Source of the DNA: Bacteroidetes bacterium UBA6161
Lineage (GTDB): Bacteria; Bacteroidota; Bacteroidia; NS11-12g; UBA955
DNA length: 64,000 bases
Assembly (NCBI GenBank): GCA_002422315.1
Contig: DIUJ01000045.1
Span: forward strand, 9,740 to 73,739
Direction: 5' to 3'
Shown: in pieces, positions 24,564-32,452 of the stretch
Layout: each line of letters starts with the position of its first letter
Position numbering within the stretch: position 1 is the stretch's first letter
Program-made: the position numbers and the translations under genes
Notes under the pieces: model-generated
Database searches by the model: none
The model's input: the letters and a program-made list of their open reading frames with translations, nothing else
Told to the model about the DNA's origin: nothing

Positions 24564-25982
24564 ATGACCGAAAAATTATCTGATATTCAATCTAAACTAA
24601 GACTGGGGGAAATTTCCTGCGTTTCTTTGGTAGAGTTTTACCTTCAAAATATTGAAAAAAACAAGCATTTGAATGCATTTTTGGAAGTTTTTGAACTAGA
24701 AGCTAGAAACAAAGCGATAGAAGTAGATGCCAAAATTAAAAACAATACTGCGGGTAGACTCGCAGGCTTAGTTTTGGGGATAAAGGATAATTTGTGTTAT
24801 ACAGGGCATAAAGTCTCTGCGAGTTCTAAGATTTTGGAAGGCTATGAGGCTGTATACACTGCTACGGCGGTTCAAAGGCTTTTGGATGAGGATGCCATTA
24901 TCATTGGGCGCTTAAATTGCGATGAGTTTGCAATGGGTGCTTCTAATGAAAACTCTGCGTATGGCCCTGTACTCAATTTTCAGGACAATACAAGGGTTCC
25001 CGGGGGGTCTTCGGGTGGAAGTGCTGTGGCGGTTCAAGCCAATATGTGCCATGCAAGCCTAGGTTCCGACACGGGCGGTTCTATACGCCAACCTGCTTCC
25101 TTTTGCGGTCTGTGGGGATATAAACCAAGTTATGGTTGCATTTCTAGGCATGGCTTGCTTGCTTATGCTTCTTCCTTCGATCAAATTGGCCCTCTTACAA
25201 AATCAATCGAGGATTTGAATCTGATTATGGATGTTCTTTCTGGTCCAGACCAGTTTGATGCCACTGCTTTTCAAACTAAAATTGCCTTTGGAGAGCTACA
25301 ATCTGTTCTTTCTCCTAAACGATTTGCAGTAATAAAAGAATGTATAGAAAACGAAGGAGTAGACCCCGAAATTAAGGCGCATACTATGCAAGCTATTGCT
25401 ATGCTTCAAGAGCAAGGGCATACAGTAGAAATGGTGGATTTTCCATTGTTAGATGCTTTAGTGCCTGCATATTATGTTCTTACTACTGCCGAAGCAAGTT
25501 CTAATTTAGCCCGCTATTCTGGCTTGCTTTTTGGCTATAGAAGTCCCAATGCACAAGATTTAAATTCTACTTTTGTAAAATCCCGTTCCGAAGGTTTTGG
25601 GCCCGAAGTCAAAAGAAGGATTATGCTAGGTACTTTTGTGCTTTCCTCTAATCATTACGATGCCTATTATACCAAAGCGCAAAAGGTTAGAAGATTAATT
25701 CAGCAAAAAACAGAAGAGATTTTTGCAACAGCCGATTTTATTTTATTGCCTACTACTTCTACTCCTGCTTTTAAACTTGGCGAAAAAGCAAATAACCCTA
25801 TAGCAATGTACTTGGCAGATTTGTTTACAGTACATGCAAACCTTGCAGGCAATCCTGCCGTCTCAATCCCTACAGGCACACATTCCAACCACATGCCGTA
25901 CGGATTACAGCTAATGGCTCCTATGAAAAAAGACAAAGAGCTTTTGGATATTGCCGCTTATTTATACCACTTAAAACCATAG
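24564..25982 (+). CDS. gatA: Aspartyl/glutamyl-tRNA amidotransferase subunit A
   Basis: 472 residues of the amidase-signature family. The Ser-cisSer-Lys triad is visible: Lys in LGIKDNLCYTGHKVSASSK, cis-Ser in PGGSSGGSAVAV, nucleophile Ser in GSDTGGSIRQPASFCG. GatA releases ammonia from glutamine to amidate Glu-tRNA(Gln) or Asp-tRNA(Asn), acting with GatB and GatC, which are not in this window. The YGLQLMAP end motif fits GatA over other amidases. Gaps of 7 and 4 bases to tatA and the GSCFA gene indicate an operon. Confidence 0.94.
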   Translation: MTEKLSDIQSKLRLGEISCVSLVEFYLQNIEKNKHLNAFLEVFELEARNKAIEVDAKIKNNTAGRLAGLVLGIKDNLCYTGHKVSASSKILEGYEAVYTATAVQRLLDEDAIIIGRLNCDEFAMGASNENSAYGPVLNFQDNTRVPGGSSGGSAVAVQANMCHASLGSDTGGSIRQPASFCGLWGYKPSYGCISRHGLLAYASSFDQIGPLTKSIEDLNLIMDVLSGPDQFDATAFQTKIAFGELQSVLSPKRFAVIKECIENEGVDPEIKAHTMQAIAMLQEQGHTVEMVDFPLLDALVPAYYVLTTAEASSNLARYSGLLFGYRSPNAQDLNSTFVKSRSEGFGPEVKRRIMLGTFVLSSNHYDAYYTKAQKVRRLIQQKTEEIFATADFILLPTTSTPAFKLGEKANNPIAMYLADLFTVHANLAGNPAVSIPTGTHSNHMPYGLQLMAPMKKDKELLDIAAYLYHLKP

Positions 25983-25986
25983 CGCT

Positions 25987-26925
25987 ATGCAGTGGTATTT
26001 GCCATACGACTGGAAATATTCCTCTAAGTTGCTTCATTTCAATAATTCATGTTTTTTTAGTGGATCTTGTTTTGCACAAAATATAGCTGCAAGAATGGAA
26101 GCCGATAGATTTTCGGTATTTTCAAACCCCTATGGTATTTTGTATAATCCTATTTCTATTGCAGAATCTTTCCAGTTTATTTTAGATATAAAAAAATATA
26201 AAGAAGAATATATATTTAATTATCAGAATTTATATTTTAGTCAAAAACACCATTCTTCAACCTTTGGCAACTCGCCAAAAGAATTGCTACAAAAAATAGA
26301 CGAACAAAACCAGCAAGCTGCTAAGGCATTGCAAGCTTCCTCTTTTGTGTTTGTAACCCTAGGCAGCGCAAAAGTATTTACCCATAAAGAAAGCGGTAAT
26401 TTGGTTGCAAACTGCCATAAACTACCTTCTGTTTTGTTTCATACAAATTACCTTAGCGTAGAAGAAATTATAAGTGCTTGGGAGCCAATACTAAAGCAAA
26501 TGCCCGAAAAGCAATTTGTTTTTAGCTTGAGCCCTGTAAGGTATGTTCGCGAAGGCTTACAACAAAGCAATTACGGCAAAGCTATCCTGCGTATAGCCAT
26601 AGAGACCCTTTGTACCCGGTACTCTAATGTAGAGTATTTTCCAGCATACGAGCTAGTGATAGACGTGCTTAGGGAATACCGTTTCTACAAAGAAGACTTA
26701 GTACACCCCAACGATACTGCTATAGACTATGTATATGGTTTTTTATCAGAAAAAATACTTACTGCCGAAGCCAAAGTATTTAAAAAAGAAGCACAAGCAT
26801 TAAGAAGGATGATGGAACACAAAGTAATGCAAGAAAATAGTCCAGAGGCAGCGCTGTTTGAACAGAAAAAACTTCAAAGTCTTCAAGAATTTGAGGGGAA
26901 ATGGGGTGCTGCTAATGTGAAATAA
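25987..26925 (+). CDS. GSCFA domain protein (SGNH-hydrolase-like)
   Basis: 312 residues. The family name motif is present as FSGSCFAQNIAARM (residues ~24-37), followed by NPYGILYNPISIAESF, and later FVFSLSPVRYVREGL and a C-terminal EDLVHPNDTAIDYV block. The DxxH-like pattern in that block and the early GSC resemble SGNH esterases/acyl hydrolases, with catalytic Ser possibly in GSCFA. Substrates are unknown. It has no signal peptide. It begins 4 bases after gatA and ends its operon; the accessory locus starts just downstream. Confidence 0.85.
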   Translation: MQWYLPYDWKYSSKLLHFNNSCFFSGSCFAQNIAARMEADRFSVFSNPYGILYNPISIAESFQFILDIKKYKEEYIFNYQNLYFSQKHHSSTFGNSPKELLQKIDEQNQQAAKALQASSFVFVTLGSAKVFTHKESGNLVANCHKLPSVLFHTNYLSVEEIISAWEPILKQMPEKQFVFSLSPVRYVREGLQQSNYGKAILRIAIETLCTRYSNVEYFPAYELVIDVLREYRFYKEDLVHPNDTAIDYVYGFLSEKILTAEAKVFKKEAQALRRMMEHKVMQENSPEAALFEQKKLQSLQEFEGKWGAANVK

Positions 26926-26976
26926 ATTACGGAATAGTCCTTAAAGATTTCTAAAATCTGTAAAGTCTATGCAGGT

Positions 26977-27294
26977 TTAATTTTGCTCCTTTTTATCCAT
27001 TAAATCTACTAAACGAGTAAGGAGGCTTATTAACTCTTGTGGAAAATGATGGTGAACTATAATACCCGAGCCAGTACACTCTTTAAATTCAATACTGATA
27101 GGATAATCAATTAGCTCAGTTGGTGGTATTTCAAGTAATTTTGAGAATTTTAATAATTCTTCAAAATTTGGTTTTCGTTTTCCAGACTCAATATTGCTTA
27201 TGATAATTTGCGACAAACCTAAAACTTTTCCAACATATTGTTGTGAATAGCCTTTTTTAGTTCTTTCTATTCGAAGTTTTTCCCCGATGTGCAT
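26977..27294 (-). CDS. XRE-type helix-turn-helix regulator
   Basis: 105 residues. Residues 4-60 are a Cro/CI-type helix-turn-helix (IGEKLRIERTKKGYSQQYVGKVLGLSQIIISNIESGKRKP). The C-terminal ~40 residues carry ECTGSGIIVHHHFPQELI, which could bind a ligand, another subunit or metal. It is divergent from the Cys-rich peptide gene with only 91 bases between start codons, so it is the obvious candidate regulator of the 27.4-34.2 kb locus; this is inference from position. Confidence 0.88.
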   Translation of the reverse strand: MHIGEKLRIERTKKGYSQQYVGKVLGLSQIIISNIESGKRKPNFEELLKFSKLLEIPPTELIDYPISIEFKECTGSGIIVHHHFPQELISLLTRLVDLMDKKEQN

Positions 27295-27298
27295 TTTG

Positions 27299-27306
27299 CA
27301 AAGTTA
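27299..27306 (-). promoter_or_regulatory. TAnnTTTG promoter box for the XRE regulator
   Basis: CAAAGTTA on the plus strand reads TAACTTTG on the minus strand, four bases before the ATG at 27294. A near-leaderless transcript is implied. Confidence 0.55.
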
Positions 27307-27385
27307 ATAAAAGTAAAACAAACACTATAACTAATAAATTATCACAAAATGTTATATTTTAAAGCTTGTAAGAGTAGGTACTAGT

Positions 27386-27679
27386 ATGTTATATTTGTTT
27401 TTTAAAACAATAGCTATTAATAAAAGAAAAGTAATTGCAAAACTAGCAGTAGTACTTATTGCGGGTTTGCTTAGTGTAAGCTTGGCTTATGCATCAGTTT
27501 CAGTAGGGGGAGATGGCACAGCTTCGGGTTCTGTAGGTTCCTGTGGCGGTGGCACAATTCTTAGATGGGATGAGTGTACATTATCCAACGGCCCTAATGC
27601 TTTTGGATGTACCCCTCATGGAAAAGGACCAGAGTGTGTGGAATATCAAGAGTGTGTTCAGGTTTACTTCCCTCTATGA
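27386..27679 (+). CDS. Small exported Cys-rich peptide
   Basis: 97 residues. Residues ~13-36 (KRKVIAKLAVVLIAGLLSVSLAYA) look like a signal peptide, leaving a mature part of about 60 residues. That part has a Gly/Ser-rich linker and then five Cys (53, 64, 75, 84, 90) in a regularly spaced, potentially disulfide-bonded or metal-binding tail ending in VYFPL. No family was recognised. The shape resembles Bacteroidota NVEALA-type small secreted peptides, which also occur beside propeller lipoproteins, but no NVEALA motif is present. Its TGA overlaps the ATG of the next gene (ATGA), so the two are translationally coupled. Confidence 0.6.
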   Translation: MLYLFFKTIAINKRKVIAKLAVVLIAGLLSVSLAYASVSVGGDGTASGSVGSCGGGTILRWDECTLSNGPNAFGCTPHGKGPECVEYQECVQVYFPL

Positions 27680-28851
27680 AAAACAACACTTTTTTATTTT
27701 TAGTAATTTGGCACCTGCTTAGCGTAGGTGCCTGTACTAAAAAACTTCAAAAGACAGTAGATTTGCCTCCCATTAATAAATCTACGTATAATATTTCGAA
27801 GGTACAGTTTATTAAAGATACCATACCTGCCTTTTTTAAAAATATTAATGATATTTACTTTAATATTCAAAATAAAGAGAATATAAATTATCTCTTTTCT
27901 GTAAATATGGGCCTAGGTTATAAGATTAAAAATACCGAAACAGATTCTTTTAAATTCAACAGTTTTATCCATACAAGTGGTACTTTTGCAAGTAATATAA
28001 TCAAATCTAACTTGATAGAAGATAGTTTGGTTTATTTTATTGAAAATGACAAGGTTTGGCGTTTTAATATTTTAACTAACAAATATACCCATATAGAAAA
28101 TTTATCAGCAGGGTTAAAAAGTAATTCGGGTACAGTTTTCTTTCCTAATGCAGGTATTAATTTGAGTAATTGTATCACATATCATAACCAAACCAAAACA
28201 CTCTATTTTCCGGTATATACCAATCAAAAGAGAAGCAAAGAATTATTTATAGGGTATTATAATTTAGCAAGCAATAAAAAAGGTGTATTAGATATTGTAA
28301 TGCCTGCAATTGAAAACAATAGTACTTATAGAACTTTACAAGATAATATGGTGTTTACTATGTTAAATGATACCTTGGTAGTAGGATTCGGGTTTAGTGA
28401 TTTGGGATTAAAGATAGATTTAACAACAAACAAAGTAGAAGAGTTTTATTTTGGTGGAGAAACGGCTCTTAAATCCTTCGTTGTTTATAACAAAGAAAAT
28501 ACGCCTGATCCTAAAACTCGAGTAAGTAAAACTATGATGTATGCTACATATTACAAAAATCTTTGTTTTAATTATTCTAAGGAGCATTATTACAGAATAT
28601 TATACATGCCATTGGAAGAGGACAACATTAATGGATTTAAGAACACATTTGATGATAAGCAACTTAGCTTAGTTGTGTTTGACAAAAACTTAAGATTAAT
28701 AAGAAATATAAAGCTGCCAGAGGATTTTAACTACCTAGGATATTATATTTTTCCAACAGATAATGGTGTTATTTTAATAAATGCCGGTAATTCACAAACC
28801 AGAGAAAGTTTAGAAGGCAGTCTTATAAAACATACAATAAATTATGATTAA
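27676..28851 (+). CDS. Lipoprotein, DUF4221/propeller-like
   Basis: The ATG at 27676 gives 391 residues with a lipoprotein signal (MKNNTFLFLVIWHLLSVGAC, lipid site Cys20). An earlier in-frame opening at 27607 lies inside the peptide gene and is rejected. The mature part has recurring units such as VYFIENDKVWRFNILTNKYTHIENL and LYFPVYTNQKRSKELFIGYYNL, like blades of a beta propeller. This layout fits Bacteroidota DUF4221-type lipoproteins, but the assignment is by eye. It overlaps the peptide gene upstream by 4 bases and the next gene by 8. Confidence 0.6.
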   Translation: MKNNTFLFLVIWHLLSVGACTKKLQKTVDLPPINKSTYNISKVQFIKDTIPAFFKNINDIYFNIQNKENINYLFSVNMGLGYKIKNTETDSFKFNSFIHTSGTFASNIIKSNLIEDSLVYFIENDKVWRFNILTNKYTHIENLSAGLKSNSGTVFFPNAGINLSNCITYHNQTKTLYFPVYTNQKRSKELFIGYYNLASNKKGVLDIVMPAIENNSTYRTLQDNMVFTMLNDTLVVGFGFSDLGLKIDLTTNKVEEFYFGGETALKSFVVYNKENTPDPKTRVSKTMMYATYYKNLCFNYSKEHYYRILYMPLEEDNINGFKNTFDDKQLSLVVFDKNLRLIRNIKLPEDFNYLGYYIFPTDNGVILINAGNSQTRESLEGSLIKHTINYD

Positions 28852-29272
28852 AATATTCTTACTAGCTACAGCTCTTGTTATGTGGAACCCTAATAATAAA
28901 GGGTTTAAAAATATTAATAACTTAATATTCCAAGAGTCTGGACAAATGTTGCAAAATGGAAACATAATTCTCCTAAATAACAGTACTTGTAGTGGACTAT
29001 GCGATGAAGTTTTAATAAACTACTTAAAGAAAAATATACCTGAAAAAAGAAAAGATTCTATAGCTTTTGTGTATACCCTTAAAGATACTGCTTTAATTAA
29101 TTTACTTGAAACATATTCTAGGTCTATGCTTATTCTAAGCAATTCTACTAAGCTTAATAAATTAGGGATGTATAATTCATTTGATCATGTTTTAATTAAA
29201 ATCAAAAATTATGAGATTCAATCTGAAAAAATTATTCATAAAGGCACTCTTTTTAAAAAGCGTGATTTTTAG
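28844..29272 (+). CDS. Small exported CxxxC protein, thioredoxin-like?
   Basis: 142 residues with a short hydrophobic N-terminus (MIKIFLLATALVMW) that may be a signal peptide. The segment NIILLNNSTCSGLCDEVLINYL places a CxxxC (Cys49, Cys53) after a hydrophobic strand and before a helix, as in thioredoxin-fold proteins, though the classic spacing is CxxC. Another strand-like SMLILSNS follows. It could be a degenerate redox or SCO-like protein. It overlaps the preceding lipoprotein by 8 bases and the following gene by an unusual 62 bases. Confidence 0.55.
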   Translation: MIKIFLLATALVMWNPNNKGFKNINNLIFQESGQMLQNGNIILLNNSTCSGLCDEVLINYLKKNIPEKRKDSIAFVYTLKDTALINLLETYSRSMLILSNSTKLNKLGMYNSFDHVLIKIKNYEIQSEKIIHKGTLFKKRDF

Positions 29273-29639
29273 TTTTTGGGGTTGTTCCAACGACATAGAT
29301 AATAACATTAGTGAAGAGTTTTCCTATAATTATAAGTATTTAAAGGACTCTATATCGAATTATATGTCATTTGACCATATACTTGTAATAGGTAGCACGG
29401 CTTGTAACGATTGCATTGAAAGTAATTTAAAACTAATAAAAAAGTTAGAGACTAAAAATTCATTAGTTATTGTATCTAAAAATTCTAGGCAATTTTACAA
29501 GTCTATAAAAATGAAATATAGAGTGGAAAAAGAGAATACATTGTCCAAATATAACTTCCATGATGGTGTAAATATCTTATTTCTAAATAAGGATAAGAAC
29601 ATTATATGTAAGTCTCATCCAAAGTTGTCTGATTTATAA
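29211..29639 (+). CDS. Lipoprotein with thioredoxin-like CxxC motif
   Basis: 142 residues. The N-terminus (LKKLFIKALFLKSVIFSFWGC) is a lipoprotein-like signal with Cys25 as possible lipid site. DHILVIGSTACNDCIESNLKLIKKL (Cys65, Cys68) has the strand-CxxC-helix order of thioredoxin-fold proteins. NILFLNKDKNIICKSHP resembles the later strands. No Met downstream would keep the signal, so the 62-base overlap with the previous gene seems real. Envelope thiol-disulfide exchange is inference. Confidence 0.6.
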   Translation: MRFNLKKLFIKALFLKSVIFSFWGCSNDIDNNISEEFSYNYKYLKDSISNYMSFDHILVIGSTACNDCIESNLKLIKKLETKNSLVIVSKNSRQFYKSIKMKYRVEKENTLSKYNFHDGVNILFLNKDKNIICKSHPKLSDL

Positions 29640-29655
29640 ATATACATTTGAAATA

Positions 29656-30372
29656 ATGGACGTTTATTTAGGAGTAAATCTGATAGCAATATTAGTTTAT
29701 GTATTATTTTCGTATTTTCTTACTCAGAAACTTTTTATAAATAAACTTGACTTTTATTTTTTCATTTCACTGAACTTTATTTTTGGATTTATTGGTTCAA
29801 AGATATTTTATTTATTTGAGGCTGATACTTTTGAATTAACATACTTGCGACTATTAAATGGATATGTTTTGTTTGGCGGAATTATTTCTATGTACATAAC
29901 AACATTTATTTATTCTAAAGTTAATAAGTTTAATTTTTTTAAACTATTTGACCTTCTTTCAATTGCTAATTGTATATCTTTTGCTATTGGAAAATTGAGT
30001 TGCTTTTATACAGGTTGTTGTTATGGTCAACTTACAAATAGTACATTGTTTTATACAGAACCAACATACGTATGCCACTATTTTGGAATAGATGATGCTA
30101 AGTTAATTCCAATACAACTTTATGACTCTGTTTTTCTATTTCTCCTTTTCCTTTTCCTTATTAAAAAATTATTTAGCCCGCATAAACCGGGATTAATATT
30201 CTTATATTTTGGTTTTTCTTATTCAATTTATCGATTTATTTCAGAGATTTATAGGGGGGATTTAGAGAGAGGAATTATTCCATATAGCTCTTTCTCTTTT
30301 AGTCAGATTTACTCCTTCTTATTCTTTCTCTCAATCTTATCCATTGCTATATACAGGCATAAGCGGCCTTGA
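29656..30372 (+). CDS. Lgt-like (prolipoprotein diacylglyceryl transferase-related) membrane protein
   Basis: 238 residues with about seven membrane segments. The order of motifs follows Lgt: an FGFIGSKIFYLFE start, GYVLFGGIISMY at the usual YGGLIGG position, then GKLSCFYTGCCYGQ where Lgt has GRIGNFxNxExxG, and finally YRFISEIYRGD where Lgt has RFxxEFxR. The key Arg of the central motif is Lys here and three Cys have appeared. It therefore belongs to the divergent Lgt-like branch with GCCYG, whose activity is not established. The housekeeping lgt is presumably elsewhere. Confidence 0.7.
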   Translation: MDVYLGVNLIAILVYVLFSYFLTQKLFINKLDFYFFISLNFIFGFIGSKIFYLFEADTFELTYLRLLNGYVLFGGIISMYITTFIYSKVNKFNFFKLFDLLSIANCISFAIGKLSCFYTGCCYGQLTNSTLFYTEPTYVCHYFGIDDAKLIPIQLYDSVFLFLLFLFLIKKLFSPHKPGLIFLYFGFSYSIYRFISEIYRGDLERGIIPYSSFSFSQIYSFLFFLSILSIAIYRHKRP

Positions 30373-30400
30373 GTTACTAATAATTCTAAACCAATTCCCT

Positions 30401-30408
30401 TACATTTG
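30401..30408 (+). promoter_or_regulatory. TAnnTTTG promoter box inside the accessory locus
   Basis: TACATTTG lies 16 bases before the ATG at 30425, in the first real gap of the locus. The locus may have more than one transcript. Confidence 0.45.
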
Positions 30409-30424
30409 CATAAAGTATTTAACT

Positions 30425-31618
30425 ATGTTATTTAGAAATTTAAAGTGGGTTTTATTGCTTCTGTGTATTGCATGTCTGAATAGTATTCATGCCTCTCATG
30501 ATAGTATAAAACCATTAAACCATTATATAAGCTCTGCTTATAAAACTAAATTGAAAAAGGCACCAGAATGTTATCAATACAAAACTGAAACAAAAGAGTT
30601 TGTATATGCTATTAAAAACAAGCTATTTATAACAAGTGAAAGTAGCACCAAGTCTTATAATTTAGTTTTTAATATAAAAATTTCATCCGATAGCGCATAC
30701 AACTTATTTCATGATGACAAATTTTTAGTATTAATTTTCCCAAATAGCATTGTTTTATTGGAGAATAAAAAGGATAAAAATTTCATTCAAATTAATCAAA
30801 AAGAAATAAATCCAAGCCTTGAAATTGCCAAAATCACAATTATAAATAATGAATTAATTTTCGTTTCAGCAGGAGTACTTCCTGAAACCTATATTAATCA
30901 AAATGCAATTTTTATTCAGAAATTTTCTTTGCCTCAATTAGTTGAATTTGATTCTGTAAAGTTAAAGTCCACTTTCTTTGAAAACTATCTATTTTATAAT
31001 AACAAAAATACATTATTTATAGATTCGTCTTTTTTGATTTGGCCTGAAAACAACAAAAATACACTTAATTACTTTAACTTGAATACTAGCGAGTTAACCA
31101 AGTATTCTTTTGATTTTCCAGACGTGTATAAAAAAGAGTTAAGTTTTTATTCTGAAGAGGCAATAAATAAAATTGAAAAAAGCAGAACTAGGTCCATGCT
31201 AATTGCATCTATTCAATCTGTAATGGAAAATTCTATAGAAACTTCTTTTGTTTACAACAATATTTTTATCCATAAAGATACCGTTTTTCTGTTTTTAACT
31301 AAAACGCAAACTGGTGACTTTTACAGTATTAAACTTGTAATTGATAAAGTAGCTCAAAATGCAAATTTAGTCGAATGTAAAACAATTTATTCTGAGTCTA
31401 AGCAATATCATTTGCTAAATTCTAAACTACCTATTTCAAGGTTTTTTATCTGGCTTTTTGTTTCAAAACATGCATCCATACCTTTAGAATATTCACATAA
31501 TTCAATAACAGCACTTATTAAATACCCAAGTTCTCGCATAAATCTAAACTTAAGTTTTAATAAAATGTATTCCTCAAAAAAATCAAATCTATGGATTTTA
31601 AAAAGCCAATCATTCTGA
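30425..31618 (+). CDS. Exported propeller-like protein of unknown family
   Basis: The ATG at 30425, 16 bases after a promoter box, gives 397 residues with a signal peptide (MLFRNLKWVLLLLCIACLNSIHA). A frame opening at 30344 lies in the Lgt-like gene and is not used. The body has repeated strand pairs such as EFVYAIKNKLFITSE, KFLVLIFPNSIVLLENK and TLFIDSSFLIWPENNK, in the style of the lipoproteins at 27676 and 32453. No named family was recognised. Its last 28 bases overlap the next gene. Confidence 0.55.
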   Translation: MLFRNLKWVLLLLCIACLNSIHASHDSIKPLNHYISSAYKTKLKKAPECYQYKTETKEFVYAIKNKLFITSESSTKSYNLVFNIKISSDSAYNLFHDDKFLVLIFPNSIVLLENKKDKNFIQINQKEINPSLEIAKITIINNELIFVSAGVLPETYINQNAIFIQKFSLPQLVEFDSVKLKSTFFENYLFYNNKNTLFIDSSFLIWPENNKNTLNYFNLNTSELTKYSFDFPDVYKKELSFYSEEAINKIEKSRTRSMLIASIQSVMENSIETSFVYNNIFIHKDTVFLFLTKTQTGDFYSIKLVIDKVAQNANLVECKTIYSESKQYHLLNSKLPISRFFIWLFVSKHASIPLEYSHNSITALIKYPSSRINLNLSFNKMYSSKKSNLWILKSQSF

Positions 31619-32019
31619 TTTTTTGTTTACTTGCAATTACCGTTTCTGGTATAAACAAAAAGAAGACCCCTTTTATATTCATTGTAATAGAAAGACTTAG
31701 TTGTAGTAGTTGTAACCATCAATTAAACAACTATATACTTTCCAACAGTTTAAAAAAGAATACGAGGATATTGCTTAAAGACAGTGGTTTATTCCTTAAT
31801 TCTAATATTTATTATCCTAAAATCAAACAATCCTATGACTCTTTAATCTTTAAAAAGTTAAATCCTTTAATGCCTCCAAAATATAGTATGAGATATCCAT
31901 TTATATACTTGCACAATAACACAATGGAGGAAATTGTTAGTTTTGATTCTTTGTTTATTAATGGTGTCTTGAATCAAGATTTATTAAATAAAAAGTTAGG
32001 CCAATATATTTCACAATAA
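31591..32019 (+). CDS. Small exported CxxC protein, thioredoxin-like?
   Basis: 142 residues with a hydrophobic N-terminus (PIILIFCLLAITVSG). FIFIVIERLSCSSCNHQLNNYIL (Cys38, Cys41) shows the strand-CxxC-helix pattern of a thioredoxin fold. YPFIYLHNNTMEEIVSFDSL may be the later cis-Pro-side strands. It overlaps the propeller-like gene before it by 28 bases, repeating the arrangement seen at 27676-29639 (propeller then thiol protein). Confidence 0.55.
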   Translation: MDFKKPIILIFCLLAITVSGINKKKTPFIFIVIERLSCSSCNHQLNNYILSNSLKKNTRILLKDSGLFLNSNIYYPKIKQSYDSLIFKKLNPLMPPKYSMRYPFIYLHNNTMEEIVSFDSLFINGVLNQDLLNKKLGQYISQ

Positions 32020-32041
32020 AGTTTCAAAATAATATTTTTCC

Positions 32042-32049
32042 TAAATTTG
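32042..32049 (+). promoter_or_regulatory. TAnnTTTG promoter box
   Basis: TAAATTTG lies 14 bases before the ATG at 32064. Confidence 0.5.
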
Positions 32050-32063
32050 TAAAAACAATAACT

Positions 32064-32450
32064 ATGAAAACAAAATTTAAAATCGAAAATCTACTTTTGA
32101 TCGCAGCTATTCTACTTTATTTTGCTTTTAAGGCAATAGGTGCTGGCATGATATTTTTTACAATATATGTAGCCTTGCTTGGGGTATATTTTTTCCCAAT
32201 CAAATTGTTTATAGAAAGGCAAGAATTAACCATGTCCAAAGTTTTATCTTATTTAACAATTGGGCTTACCCTAAATATGTCTGTGGTTATGTTGTATTCA
32301 GATAAAGCTATGTCATTATCCATTATTTCCTTAATTGCTTTACTTTCTTGCTTGGTATTTATGGTTTATTTTCTTTTTAAGAAAAATTATTCCTTTGCTG
32401 CTAGCATGATACTTGCAAATACCATTTTAGGTTTTATGACAGGGATATAA
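32064..32450 (+). CDS. Small four-helix membrane protein
   Basis: 128 residues with four hydrophobic segments (LLLIAAILLYFAFKAIG, GMIFFTIYVALLGVYFFPIKLF, VLSYLTIGLTLNMSVVMLYS, LSIISLIALLSCLVFMVYFLF) and a final hydrophobic stretch. It has only one Cys, so it is not an obvious DoxX/MauE-type redox protein. No family was recognised. It ends two bases before the start of the fusion protein and is probably coexpressed with it. Confidence 0.55.
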   Translation: MKTKFKIENLLLIAAILLYFAFKAIGAGMIFFTIYVALLGVYFFPIKLFIERQELTMSKVLSYLTIGLTLNMSVVMLYSDKAMSLSIISLIALLSCLVFMVYFLFKKNYSFAASMILANTILGFMTGI

Positions 32451-32452
32451 TT

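Noticed and set aside
27607..27675. Upstream extension of the 27676 lipoprotein
   Set aside because: It would lie inside the Cys-rich peptide gene and bury the lipoprotein signal; the ATGA overlap start is better.
27386..27679. Bacteriocin or lasso/lanthipeptide precursor
   Set aside because: No modifying enzyme, peptidase-containing transporter or double-glycine leader is nearby; the N-terminus is an ordinary signal peptide.
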